Shown in pieces: positions 32,567 through 42,758 of a stretch of DNA of 64,000 nucleotides (within the stretch, counting starts at the first letter, position 1; every line of letters begins with the position of its first letter). The notes under the pieces were generated by a model. It ran no database searches. It saw nothing but the letters and a program-made list of their open reading frames with translations, and was not told where the DNA came from. The position numbers and the translations under genes are program-made. Source of the DNA: Chrysogorgia sp. JL179-B06 (Eukaryota > Cnidaria > Anthozoa > Scleralcyonacea > Chrysogorgiidae); NCBI GenBank assembly GCA_035772405.1, contig JAYKKM010000144.1:2204501-2268500 (forward strand). Direction: 5' to 3'.

Positions 32567-32773
32567 CTTCGTGTACCGGACACAGAATATTACATCATTG
32601 AAATGTTGGGTTTAAAAGTAGGGTTAGTGTTCCTTTATTTCAGGGTTAGGACTAGAGTTTTTATTTGGGTTAGGGTTAGGGTTTTTGTTCTTGTAAAGCT
32701 TCTGAATCCCGAGAAAATAACCTTGATGTGTCTATGACGTAGTCTGTGTCCATCGTGTGTCCGGTACACGAAG
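32567..32773. mobile_element. MITE of the TTAGGG-bearing family, intact copy
   Basis: About 207 bp with inverted ends CTTCGTGTACCGGACACA and TGTGTCCGGTACACGAAG. The inside holds gggttagggttaggg, a telomere-like tract. Copies lie at 4905-7450 (split by a LINE) and about 36077-36220 (reverse orientation, partial). Confidence 0.8.
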
Positions 32774-33737
32774 GAGGTGCCCAAAAATCTTCAATATACT
32801 TCTACGACACGCCTCCATAGATCTTAAGGTCCTTTTATTGCAGCTGTCTAAACTGCACAAGATATAAGATCAACCTCAGAAGCCATTCTATCTTGCTTTC
32901 AACGGTCCTGGACAGAATATATCGTTGATATAATTTGAAAAATTCAGTATAAGTTGTAAATAATATAAGTTTCAATATAAGTTGTAAATAAATATGAGTA
33001 AAACGTTACTTGTACATGATCAGTTTAAAATTCTACAGAATCTTGGTATCGTAGATATCAGTACGTAAAGGAATACCAAATATGCAGGGGCATTCTGATC
33101 CTGCATGCGTATTGACCAATCAGAGTGCTTGTTAAGTACATGATATTAACACAAAGTTCTCAGCGATATTGTCAAATGAAAATGTTTGAAAAATGAAGAA
33201 CGAAAATAAGTACTGTAAGCAACTACGCTATAAAAGGTTCAAGTACTTCTTATTAAAAAGTACTTCAATAATTAACTTCTCATTGAAATATTTCAGAAGA
33301 GAAAATCGTCAACGTATTGAACCAACAAAAAATGCTTCCTCCAAGCATGCGCAATCATTTGTCCAAATCTACGATATTATAAAATTATAATATATTGATT
33401 TCAAAGATGCTTAATGTAACTAAAACTCGAAACATTTATCCCCTCGTCCTCGAAAGACATTTCAACCTGAATAGGTTTATGAGGTGATATTCCTTACATA
33501 GTGCTAGTACACCATGTCGTGCTTCTTTGCATGGATTTTGGCCCATTCAGCTTTCCAAAAAGTGTTACCGATACTTGATTTATGTTAATTAATATTACAA
33601 AAGTGGTAGAAGTCTTTCCGCAAATGTAAAAGTTTATCTGGGATACTCTACTGCTCATATAATATGAAAAAGAGAAATGAGAGAAATTCAATGTATCGAA
33701 ATAAAACTTAAGTAAGAGTATTCGCGTATCTTCATGG
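32774..33737. other. ABCC intron, no gene recognised
   Basis: AT-rich DNA. A small direct repeat, 'tataagttgtaaata', occurs at about 32945 and 32980. I see no coding signal. Confidence 0.5.
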
Positions 33738-33835
33738 ACGACTTTTCGGACGATCTGTCCTTCTTCAGGTCAGAGAGACACATCAGATCAAGAAGGACAT
33801 CGTCAGAAACGTCGTCCGTGAAGATTCTTAAGTAC
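33738..33835. repeat. imperfect hairpin
   Basis: The sequences cttcatggacgac and tgtccttctt on the left pair with aagaaggaca and gtcgtccgtgaag on the right, around a loop near 33780-33790. It may be the remnant of a structured element end. No gene is associated. Confidence 0.6.
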
Positions 33836-34239
33836 TGTAATCTTACTTTAGTATTTTTTGACACATTGAAGTTCTCTTATTTCTCTTTTTCATATTATAT
33901 TTAGTTCTTTTGGGAACTTAGAAGATTTCATATTTTTTTTATTCTACTACTCAGACAATATTCTGGGTCTGCGAAACGTATATAGGCGTTGAATCGTTTA
34001 GTAACTGCTCACCAACAATTAGACAAGGAACATATACTATTACATAAGGGAACGTGCAATATCAGTATGGCCATTCATGGGTTAATATGCTAACATTTTG
34101 AATAAAATTATGTATCATATAAACATTTACACATGTGTCGATTGATAATTATGAAAACCATAGACGACACTAAAGTGAAATTAATTATTAATTTCAATCA
34201 TCAAGGGAAATTGTGGAAGCACGGGTGGCGTGTGCTATT

Positions 34240-34420
34240 AGGGCGCTGTTACCAAGTCAAGCCCGGTCGGACAGGGTTAGTACTTGGATGGAGTGACTAT
34301 CTGGGAATAATCTCGTTCGCTAGCTTCAACTCATGTGAATAGAGTATTATTTGATCTCCCACATGCTTCGAGGGTTTTCCTCCGGGGTCTCCGGTTTTCC
34401 TCTTTCAGTAAAATCGACAT
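34240..34420 (+). repeat. 5S rRNA-derived SINE-like remnant
   Basis: The strings aagtcaagcccggtcgga and gggttagtacttggatgg match the internal promoter region of 5S rRNA genes (GGTTAGTACTTGGATGGG...CTGGGAATA), here ending ctatctgggaataatctcg. It is followed at 34362-34402 by cttcgagggttttcctccgg and ccggttttcctc, a GC-rich motif I have seen in invertebrate SINE bodies. The 5S 5' part is poorly preserved. This is a 5S-headed SINE remnant rather than a working 5S gene. Confidence 0.6.
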
Positions 34421-34779
34421 TTAAATATTAAGTATATATAGAAAAGAACGCATATAGATCACAGAATGTTACATACTAAAATGTTACCCTCTGTAAAAAT
34501 TCCCTAATAATAATAATATTTACAGTTACACAAATGGTTTCTCACGTTGTTCTTTAGACAGGTATGAGTTTCTTAGTAATAGATAGTAAAAAGACTCCCC
34601 TATTATTCTGTACCGTGGTACTGTTCACAACATGTCAACCATTTGGGCAGTGATATTATATAAAAAAATGAAATTCAAGCAACACATGCTAATATTTTTT
34701 AGGGGACGGTTGTAAATTGGGACTTCGTTCTGTTACAATTAACACATTTTTTGTAATTTCGTATCTAGCGTAACATTAT

Positions 34780-34963
34780 ATTGTATATTCCGTGTATGTG
34801 AAAAATCAATAAATTCAATTTATCCACTGAAAATTTATTTATATATATTGGTAAATTTATAGGTTATTATTTATTCTCATGTACCACCGCTGCTTCTTCA
34901 CTAAAAGCTTCAAGTAGTAAACAAGAGAAGGGTTGTTGCGTAAACGTATTCCTAATTTATATT
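34780..34963 (-). repeat. third, partial copy of the 0.6 kb repeat family
   Basis: It shares ccactgaaaatttattta, ttgg.aaat and gggttgttgcgtaaacgtatt with the end of 17041-17602. It shows that the inverted-repeat arms belong to a dispersed family rather than to a unique segment. Confidence 0.6.
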
Positions 34964-35027
34964 TTAAATTATTTACGTTGTACTTAATTACATTGTATTC
35001 AATAGTTTAGCAAAAAAAATGTTTTAC

Positions 35028-35401
35028 CATCTTGATTGTCCGACTTTTTCTTCAAAGATCTCTTCCAAACAATTCATCTTAATGAAGTTGTTCGCAGTAA
35101 GAAACTCTCCAAGATATCCCAGTCGCTCGTCTGCAAGCTGTGAAGCATTCTTGCGGAACTTGTAGTCAAGTTTAACCATACAAAAGCGATAAAGACCAAT
35201 TAAGATGAATAAGAATAATGCTGGAATAAATTGCCAACCAACGAAGTAAAATAACCAAACAGTTGCGCATGTACAACTGATAATTTTAGTAATTGCATTT
35301 TGGATAAACCATTCTCCACTCGTTACCAATCTTTGCGAATCGTCACATATTAACTCCATCACATGACCAGCTTCCATTGATGTCTTACTTACACAAAGAA
35401 C
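35028..35401 (-). CDS. ABCC4-like transporter exon: middle of TMD1
   Basis: Acceptor AG at 35402-35403 and donor GT at 35027-35026. It encodes VLCVSKTSMEAGHVMELICD, corresponding to the conserved ABCC loop 'TGQIVNLLSND', then two helices (ITKIISCTCATVWLFYFVGW, ALFLFILIGLYRF) and the LGYLGEFLTANNFIKMNCLEE loop (human ABCC4 'NEVITGIRIIKMYAWE'). The frame joins smoothly to the exon at 42234-42758 upstream and to QEIQF at 31837 downstream. No defect is visible. Confidence 0.88.
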
Positions 35402-35869
35402 CTGAAAAAGTCAACACTGGTAAATGGTTTCTATTTCTAATATAGCTAATCCATTAAGACAAGACATGGTAAAGTCAGTCCAGTGGATATAAGGTTTATT
35501 CATAGCATAAATAAACAAATAAACAAATAAACTGTACATTCGGTGCTGTATTTAGAAGTTTTTGTTGTCTAAAAAAATAAAGACGACGTATGCCATCAGG
35601 AACATCGAGTACAAATGTCAAATATTAACTCAATATCCTCATTACAGTTACCGGTGTTACATCATGTTTAATAAGTCTGGCGTCAGCACCCTATTTGCTT
35701 GTAAAGGAAATCCAGGCACGGCCATCTTGTTTGTTTTAATTTTGAAGCACAAGAAAAAGCCACAAAAATGGTAAGTGTTACGTAATTCGCTAGTTTAGTT
35801 AAAGCTAAAAATTATTTATATGTTTATGATAGTTTGTGATGTATATATTGTATATATTGTACACTGTAA
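35402..35869. other. ABCC intron, no gene recognised
   Basis: No motif of note on either strand. Confidence 0.5.
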
Positions 35870-36010
35870 ATATCATGTCGTTAGTTACGGACAAAGCGGG
35901 ACATAAGGAACATTTGAGGATATGAAAAGGGCGGGGAAAAGCAGAGACGAGAGAAAGCAGTTTAAGCAGAGAGATCATTCATATTAATAAATGTTTACAA
36001 AATAATATAT
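35870..36010 (+). repeat. dispersed repeat, copy 1 of 2
   Basis: About 130 bp shared with 41450-41585 in the same orientation, including gagacgagagaaagcagttt and aagcagagagatc. Both copies run from atatcatgt..agtta to catgtttacaaa or close variants. No inverted ends or coding capacity are seen. Confidence 0.75.
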
Positions 36011-36076
36011 ATATTTGGCGATGAGGATTAAAGGATCACTTACCAAATCCACTGACTCAATCAACAAGCAAATATA

Positions 36077-36220
36077 ATGGACACATGTTACGTCATATAC
36101 ACATCAAGGTTATTTTCTTGGGATTCAGAAGCTTTACAAGAACAAACACCCTAACCAAAACCGCAACCCAAATAACAACTCTAGTCCCAACCCTAAAATA
36201 AAGGAATACTAACCCTAAGA
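36077..36220 (-). mobile_element. MITE of the TTAGGG-bearing family, partial reverse copy
   Basis: Reverse complement of much of 32600-32760: acatcaaggttattttc, gggattcagaagctttac, accctaaccaaaacc and ctaaaataaaggaatact. The CCGGT ends are missing, so it is truncated. Confidence 0.65.
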
Positions 36221-36230
36221 AACAAAATAA

Positions 36231-37528
36231 TTGAAAAATAAAATCGTGTCCCTCGAGACCAGATCAAAGTCTGCGGAAGATGAAAGGAACTCCCTTAAGT
36301 TCGCTTTAAGGCTTGCCATGCAGGATAAGAATGAAAGTAATTTTCAACAACATGGAAAGAAACAACACCAGTCAACTGCAAACTTAGGAAAAGAAAAATA
36401 TATAAGGAAAGAGGGGGGACGTGATCGTCAGAAAACAAACCCCATGGTTAAACGGAATGAAACATCAGGGTCGAATATCATAGAATTGCACAGTGGTTTT
36501 GAACCACTTCAGAACATTGTGGATAAAACGAAAGAGGACGATAAACCTACATGTACAAATGACAGACCCTCGCGTATACAACAGTTATTGCAGGTGATTC
36601 CATGCTGAAACATCTAAAGGGTTATAAAATGTCGAAGAGCAGTAGAGTTAGAATATCTACTTTCTCCGGCATGTGTGATCATATCAAGCCTATTTTAAAG
36701 TGCCTATGACACGAAAATTAAGTTTGTTTTATATGAAAGAACACTTAAAATAACAAAGTAACATCTTTTGTAGTTTTTCGTTTTCTTGCTTCGTTGCTGA
36801 GATATTTCAGTTTGTATCATATGCAAATGACAATGGCGTGACGTACACGTGCATAATGACTTACCAGAGCAGGATATTTATCTTTGCTAATATAAAACCA
36901 AATTTAATTTGAATGAAGCATGTGCGTGAATACTTCCCACAACACGGAACATGTACAATTTCAAGTGATTTTGTGTGATAATAATAAAGATATATAACCT
37001 TCTCCGATAAGTCATTATGAACGTGTACGTCACGCCATTGTCATTTGCATATGATACAAACTGAAATATCTCAGCAACGAAGCAAGAAAACGAAAATATA
37101 CAAAAGATGTTACTCTGTCATTTTAAGTGTTCTTTCATATAAGACAAACGTAATTTTCGTGTCATAGGCACTTTAAGGAAGAAACCTGACCAGCTGGTAG
37201 TTCAGGTTGGGACAAATATAATAGCTTACGGAATAGTGAAAGTCCGACTTCATGTGCGGAAGAAATAATTGACCTCGCAAGATCGATTTTGAACACAGAA
37301 CCAGAGACAGAGGTAATCTTATCAAGCCTGATTGCCCGCTCTGACAACGAAGAATTAGCAAATCAAGTTAGTAAAGTAAATTCAATCTTGAGGAAATTTT
37401 CTTGGCAAAATCACTGGAAATTAATCGACCACTCCAACATTACTGCAAAGGAACATTTGAACCGAAGCGGTCTTCATTTAAATAAGACTGGAACTTCACA
37501 GCTAGCACGTAATTTTATTAGTACATAA
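36231..37528 (+). pseudogene. CR1-like ORF1 with esterase domain, interrupted by a MITE
   Basis: The first part (36231-36608) is a hydrophilic coiled-coil-like N-terminus. Just after a frame switch, near 36595-36650, it reaches the SGNH block I (VIAGDSMLKHLKG). The MITE at 36699-37172 then splits the domain. Beyond it, block III-like LVVQVGTN and the C-terminus EVILSSLIARSD ... HLNRSGLHLNKTGTSQLARN (block V His) continue to 37528. This is the same class of esterase ORF1 as at 12398-13951, but another family. It is the 5' part of the rearranged LINE that continues at 37583 and 37872. Confidence 0.75.
36699..37172. mobile_element. MITE with 160 bp TIRs and TTAA target duplication, copy 2
   Basis: 474 bp, flanked by TTAA at 36695-36698 and 37173-37176. 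The ends read AGTGCCTATGACACGAAAATT inward from both sides, and the inverted match extends about 160 bp (for example atgcaaatgacaatggcgtgacgtacacgt against its complement at about 37020-37050). It carries no gene. It inserted in the esterase ORF of a LINE. Confidence 0.9.
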
Positions 37529-37582
37529 ATAAAAACGACTAGTATATTACTGCCTGGGAATCCGATACTTCTGTGCTGTGGG

Positions 37583-37868
37583 ATGAAAATTATGCAACTC
37601 GGTGTCAGCCATTTAATATCGATCAATTATAATCCCTTCGGCCGAGGTTTGGTAATGACTTCTCTAAATATTAATAGTTTGTTAGTCCATATAGACGAGC
37701 TCCATGTATTTACGAGTATATCTAAGATTGATATACTTTCATTTAATGAAACCAAATTAGACTCTATATTTTTGATAATATATGAAGTTTATTTACCTTG
37801 CTTCGAAATAACCAGGAAAGATCGAAAAGTAAACGGGCGAAACGGAGGCGGAGTATGTATTTATATAT
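37583..37868 (+). pseudogene. LINE endonuclease N-terminus, ends at an inversion breakpoint
   Basis: It encodes MTSLNINSLLVHIDEL, IDILSFNETKLDS (catalytic Glu block) and RKDRK..GRNGGGVCIYI, the first third of an AP-like endonuclease. The match stops at 37868. The next endonuclease residues occur on the opposite strand starting near 39210, as if the rest had been turned around. Confidence 0.75.
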
Positions 37869-37871
37869 AGT

Positions 37872-39215
37872 GACCGGAAACCCGATTGACAGTGAGTCAG
37901 CAATTTGTTATCATTAAGATAACCATAAAGCTGTTTAAATATTATCTTTTCAAAGATCTTTGCTACTATTGTAATTACGGATATCGGTCGATAATTACTT
38001 GTGTCGTTCTTTTCACCCTTCTTGAATATGGGCGAGACTCTAGCCGATTTCCATTCTTTTGGAAAATTACTGGTACCAATCGATTTACTAAATATTTGTG
38101 TGAGTGATGGAGCGACTATATCGGCCGCTATTTTTAGGAGTTTAGATGGAATCTTGTGTAGGCCTGCAGCTTTCCTTTCGTTATTTTGCTCAACAATTTA
38201 TGAACAATAGTCACTGTAGGAGTTTTCAGAGAGAACGTTTTTTTTCCGTTCGTTCGAGATACGACTTAGGCTCAACATTACATGTTGGTATTTCAGCGGC
38301 TTGACTTTCGCCAACACTCGAGAAGTACGAGTTAAATGCTTCTGCTAGATCAGAAGCTGCATTTATAGTTTCTTCTCCAATTTTAATTTCTGAAATATTA
38401 TTTGTATTATTAGAATGTCGAGAACTCACTTCATTAATTAATTCCATGTTTTCTTAGGATTTGATTGATTGAATTCCAGATTTCGTTATTTGTATGGTTT
38501 CGGGTGCGCTTGTATTGTTCCCATATTAATGGCTCATTAGTCGGATTTTTTACTGCCAACTTGTTTGGATCTGAGTGGTGCATGCTTATCAAATAAGCAT
38601 TTCCACCTATAGCCCACATATCGTTAGGGTCGTTGCTTGAATTGACAAAAGTCCACTCCTTTTGTTTTAGATCTCTTAGAAAATTTTCTTTGTGGAAATT
38701 ATTTCATTTGCCGAGATTCAATTATTCGCGAACCTGTGCGCTCGTAATGGGTCTTATACAGTACCTGTATGTCATATAAACTAGTGAGTGATCACTGATT
38801 GTAATGTGGACGACGCCAGAATTCACAATTTTCAAGGATGATTTCGCAATACAGAGATCAATTAGAGTGCGGGAGTTAGGAGATATATTCTTGTAGGTTC
38901 CGCAACAATTGATCCAGCCCGAAAATATCAAAAATATTTTTTAGTTTGGGAGCATTTGCTGATGGCATAAGGTCCACATTAATATCACCTATAACAGAAA
39001 CAGTTCATGGTTCGCCGCATCAATTTTTCCAACTATAACCTCATTGAAGTGATTCATGGGGGAATTAGGAGGTCGATAACAAGTACTAACTAAAAGTGAT
39101 TTCGATCGAGGTTTAGTAATTTCGATTATCAAACACTCGAGATTGTCAGAGCTCAAGTCGTCGCGAATTTTGTAGTTTAGATTGCTTCGTGCAGATAGAC
39201 TAATCGCCCTTAAAC
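37872..39215 (-). pseudogene. inverted middle of the same LINE: endonuclease C-terminus to RT fingers
   Basis: On the minus strand from right to left it reads NLNYKIRDDLSSDNLECLII, STCYRPPNSPMNHFNEVI, SRTLIDLCIAKSSLKIVNSG, VVHITISDHSLVYMTYR, then a linker (FNSYFSSVGES). The RT part follows with LHKIPSKLLK, FPKEWKSARVSPIFKKG, NYRPISVITIVAKIFEKI. It ends before the catalytic FADD part. Several frame switches are present. The residue where this part begins directly follows the residue where the plus-strand part (37583-37868) ends. Confidence 0.75.
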
Positions 39216-39219
39216 GGTG

Positions 39220-39604
39220 CTGTGAGCATGTTATTGCGCGAGAAGTTGAGAAGAAGGATTACAGTATCTGCATGCAAGTTTAGTTCCCTCGCAGCCGGTA
39301 AGCTCAATCTGTGAATGATCATACTCATGCATAATAATTATATTATTAAATATGCTAATGAATCTGTGTAAAACAAATCGAAAACTCTAAAAGGTTGGTT
39401 TACTGCCAAAATATTGTGTAGGGTCTTAGGCCATTTGATTAGAGAGTATTAATACTTGAACAACTTGAGTATTCGATTTCTAATTACACTGCCTACGCAG
39501 CACAACACGTTTACCGTATGCATTAATATGTCATGTGTATTATAATATTATAATGTAAATAAGTTTCGTTTTGCGAGTACGACGTTTACGATGTCAATAC
39601 TGTT
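39220..39604. other. ABCC intron, no gene recognised
   Basis: AT-rich DNA. The RT 3' half that would complete the rearranged LINE is not present here. Confidence 0.5.
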
Positions 39605-40130
39605 ATGTATGTGAAGTTTGAATTTGTGCATTGCATATGTGTTGTGATGTCAACCTGTGCAGCACACAAGTCCTTGTGTGCTTTGCTCTATCCTTTGATC
39701 TACTGTATATATAGAACAACAGGAGATGGTAATTGTCTTTACAATGCTTGTTATATTACTCTTTGTGGTAGCGAGTCCCTAGCCATATATGTACCTCTGC
39801 TGTCTTACAAGCATTGGACTACAAATGTAATGCATACTCTCAATAATATTTATACTTCCCACCCATTGGTTGAGCAGCAGTGCAATGCATTTACAGATGA
39901 AGCAAATGCCTTTGCTATGTGTTTGTCTGAAAATGTAATCAATCATTTGACAACAAGATCGATCAAAGGCTGTTGTTGCAGAAGTTTACAATAATGTACA
40001 TAACTCTCAATTTTCCTCATTTGTATATGTCTTCTTTCACTATTGAGTGTGATCAAACTTCCCATTGAATCATACTATCCAATTTCTAAGAGCCAACAAA
40101 GTCCAGATGATATTAACCCTCAATAATAGG
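39605..40130 (+). pseudogene. OTU-like (vertnin-type) protein fragment
   Basis: The motif RTTGDGNCLYNACYITLCGSESLA is the Asp-Gly-Asn-Cys active-site start of OTU cysteine proteases. The following HTLNNIYTSHPLVEQQ and FAMCLSENVIN resemble the uncharacterised OTU/vertnin-like proteins that are multiplied in invertebrate genomes, often in mobile elements. After 39994 the match continues in other frames (FHYLSVIKLPIESYYPISKS-like), with stops. There is no start or full domain, so this is a decayed fragment. The family link is from memory. Confidence 0.6.
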
Positions 40131-40379
40131 TTGATTCCCTTGCTTTCATGTTCAACTGCACCATTTTGCCAAGAGAAGCAAATGGGATGATATTCAAATT
40201 GAGCAAATAAACCTTTTTTATGTGAGCATCATTACATATAGACTATGTCAAGACAACAGTAATTCCTACGACTAAAGATCATTATGTTTCCCTTTGTCAG
40301 CCCAAATAAAGTGCCAATTAATTACGAAGAATTTTTTATTAAGCCATTATTTAACATATTTATTTAACATTATTTAAGC

Positions 40380-40800
40380 CATTATTAACTGATTTTGCCC
40401 AATCCTGATCACAGTTTGTTGCTCTACCAATATGATTTTCAACTGTCAATGTTTTCTGGTCACTATTGGGCTGCTCTACCAACATGATTTTGAACTGTTT
40501 CAATTTGTGCTTCCTATAACCATTACCTTGCTGCTATACTGAGATGATTTGGGCCCTTTCTCGATATATCAGCAACCGAAATGTAAAATTATTATAGCAT
40601 CAACCCAAGTCAGTTTTAGGGTTAGGATTAGGGATTGGTTTGTGTTTCGGTTGTTCATATATCGAGAAAGTACCTGATTTTTAAATAATTTTGCTTCCTG
40701 ACCAATATTAGACCGCTGTACAGTACAGTAGCAAGACATTGTTGAACTGTTTGTGCTTCCTGACCACTACCGTACATTAACAGCCATGGTAGTGATTTTG
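40380..40800. repeat. degenerate short repeats around a MITE
   Basis: The phrases gattttgaactgtttcaa, tgctctaccaacatgatttt and tgtgcttcctgaccattac recur several times in altered form (near 40415-40440, 40480-40510 and 40745-40775), giving a loose period of about 60 bp. They may derive from one decayed tandem array or coding repeat. The stretch 40800-41449 holds no gene; it includes a C-rich run near 41326. Confidence 0.5.
40556..40670. mobile_element. short MITE with CTTTCTCGATATAT ends, copy 1
   Basis: About 115 bp with inverted ends ctttctcgatatat and atatatcgagaaag, and caaccgaaa / tttcggttg just inside. It contains gggttaggattaggg. A second copy in reverse is at 57000-57152. Confidence 0.75.
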
Positions 40801-41449
40801 CCTTCTTGTGAATGTCATGTCTTGCAGGGGCTGCATAGTAAATTAATTTTACTGTCTTGTGCAGGAAAATAAATTTATCAAGCATCTGCATTGTATAAAA
40901 TCTTGCTTGAAGTAGAATATTGCTTGAAGTAGTTGATTTTGCTTGTAGTGTTTATTGGAAGTTAATATGCATGTGATAATATTAGTTATCATAATTGATT
41001 CTTTACTTCTGCTTAAAATTTCAACTTCACATGTTGCAAAATTACCTAAAAATATATGATAAATAAATGCAGGAAATTGGGTTTCAGAGGTTCTAAAATC
41101 TGAAATTAAGTACCCCCCTAAATTTGTACACTTCCGTAACATGCTACGGTCTGATCCTCACACTGTACCGTCATCCGGATGACATCAAACCGTTTAAAGA
41201 TCGACCAGACGAATTTGAAGACAAAAACGAATGTATCGAAGATCCACAAACACAATGGCCACAAGACGCGGGGGACGAAGACGACGACAGAGGCTACCGT
41301 GTAGGAAGCAAAGATGCAACCTCCCCCCCCCCCCGCAGAGACGTAGCCATCGAAATAAGACACGCGTTCCAATATACACATAGACACTAAACGTTACGGA
41401 CAGTATTTCACTGTATCTAGTGAAGAATAGGGGATGATACGCACTGCAT

Positions 41450-41585
41450 TAAATATCATGTTACTAGTTATGGACAAAACTGGACAGAAGGAACATCTGA
41501 GGATAAGAAAAGGGCTGGAAAAACAGAGACGAGAGAAAGCAGTTTAAGCAGAGAGATCGTTCATATTAATACATGTTTACAAAAA
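41450..41585 (+). repeat. dispersed repeat, copy 2 of 2
   Basis: Matches 35870-36010, for example gagacgagagaaagcagttt and aagcagagagatc. The stretch 41586-42233 that follows is intron without recognised content. Confidence 0.75.
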
Positions 41586-42233
41586 ACTAAAATATATTTG
41601 TTTGTATTGTCATTGTTGTTTTTTTAAGTCTTTCTTTAGTTTAACTGGTAAACTTGTACATGCATCGGCGTACGTTGGTTGTTGTATACGGGCTTATGAA
41701 TTTTTAAATAAGGATATAATTGACTATAAGAAATACCAGCAGTTTAGATATACGTTTGAATTCAAACTGGTATTTTTCAAATCATATTTTCAACTGGATT
41801 TACTTCCACTCGTTGATTATTTTTTTCTGGCGAAGGCGCAATAATTGAGAGTAAGGGATGCATTAATTGATTAGTGTGGTTAGGGTGCATAAGGGAAGAC
41901 CAGTCGGTCGTCGGCAAATATGAGATAAATCGTGTCTCGTGAGTGCATAAGTATTATCCAGAAACAATGCTTGTTTCAACGTAAACAGAGTTCACACGTA
42001 AACTTGAGCGTTAGATAAAAATTGGTTAAGACGGCACTTTCTTGGCCATGAAAGGAGACAATATTATCTAAAAACTGGATTTGAGTTTGAATAACGATCA
42101 GCTGCCTGGGTTGTCGCATGCAGGTCTTATGAATTTTTATGTTGGAAATATAGTTGATTATAAGAAACGCCAGCAGTACAGTATATATACTATCTTTCTA
42201 CCAAAACAGTTTACCAACTCTTGTATACCTTAC

Positions 42234-42758
42234 CTTTTTATACAATAAACCAACCACCGCCGCTCTGGCTCGTATCCCTAAAATGGCTCCTTTCAGGTTA
42301 AAATGGTTGTCTGATATTACTCTGACCAAATTAGCCATTGCCATGCCATAAATACAAACAAGTAATTGACCATGAGGTATTACGCTGCTGGTACTAATGC
42401 TCCAGAAAAGATCAAATAACTTAATAGTTGAAAACCAAAGGATATTTTTACCGACAATGGTAGAAACTGATGTAAAAACGATAAATCCGTAGTCTTCCCA
42501 GGTGAAGAAGCTTAACAATGCTTTCCAAAGCTGTGGTTTTCTCTTTGATTTTCTCGCGCAATTTTCCTCATTTTTCCATTTCTTCTCTAAACGTTTTGTC
42601 AAATATTTAGCGCGATCCTCGTCTCTCACATGATAAAGATCTTCTTGTGTTAGTGGGGTGAAGTTTCCTTTCCATAACAGTTCAAAGATCCACCAAAAAG
42701 TTATTTTCGAAATAAAATTAGCTTTGTCTTTTGGGTGATGTTTTTCTGCTTTTTTCAT
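42234..42758 (-). CDS. ABCC4-like transporter, first coding exon
   Basis: The start MKKAEKHHPKDKANFISKIT at 42758 leads straight into the ABCC N-terminal lasso/L0-type segment ITFWWIFELLWKGNFTPLTQEDLYHVRDEDRAKYL (human ABCC4 '[32 protein letters not shown]', cited for comparison). It continues with KPQLWKALLSFFTWEDYGFI, the first helices of TMD1, and GIRARAAVVGLLYKK, which ends at the donor GTAAGG (42233-42228). There is no TMD0, so it is a short MRP such as ABCC4. Predicted role: plasma-membrane efflux of organic anions. Upstream promoter elements are not distinguishable. Confidence 0.88.

Noticed and set aside
34240..34320. Functional 5S rRNA gene
   Set aside because: Only the 3' half of the internal control region is preserved; the 5' stem region and terminator are absent.
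41124..41390. Plus and minus ORFs over an Asp/Arg-rich and C-rich stretch
   Set aside because: Low-complexity composition with a poly-C run; no domain and no splice support.
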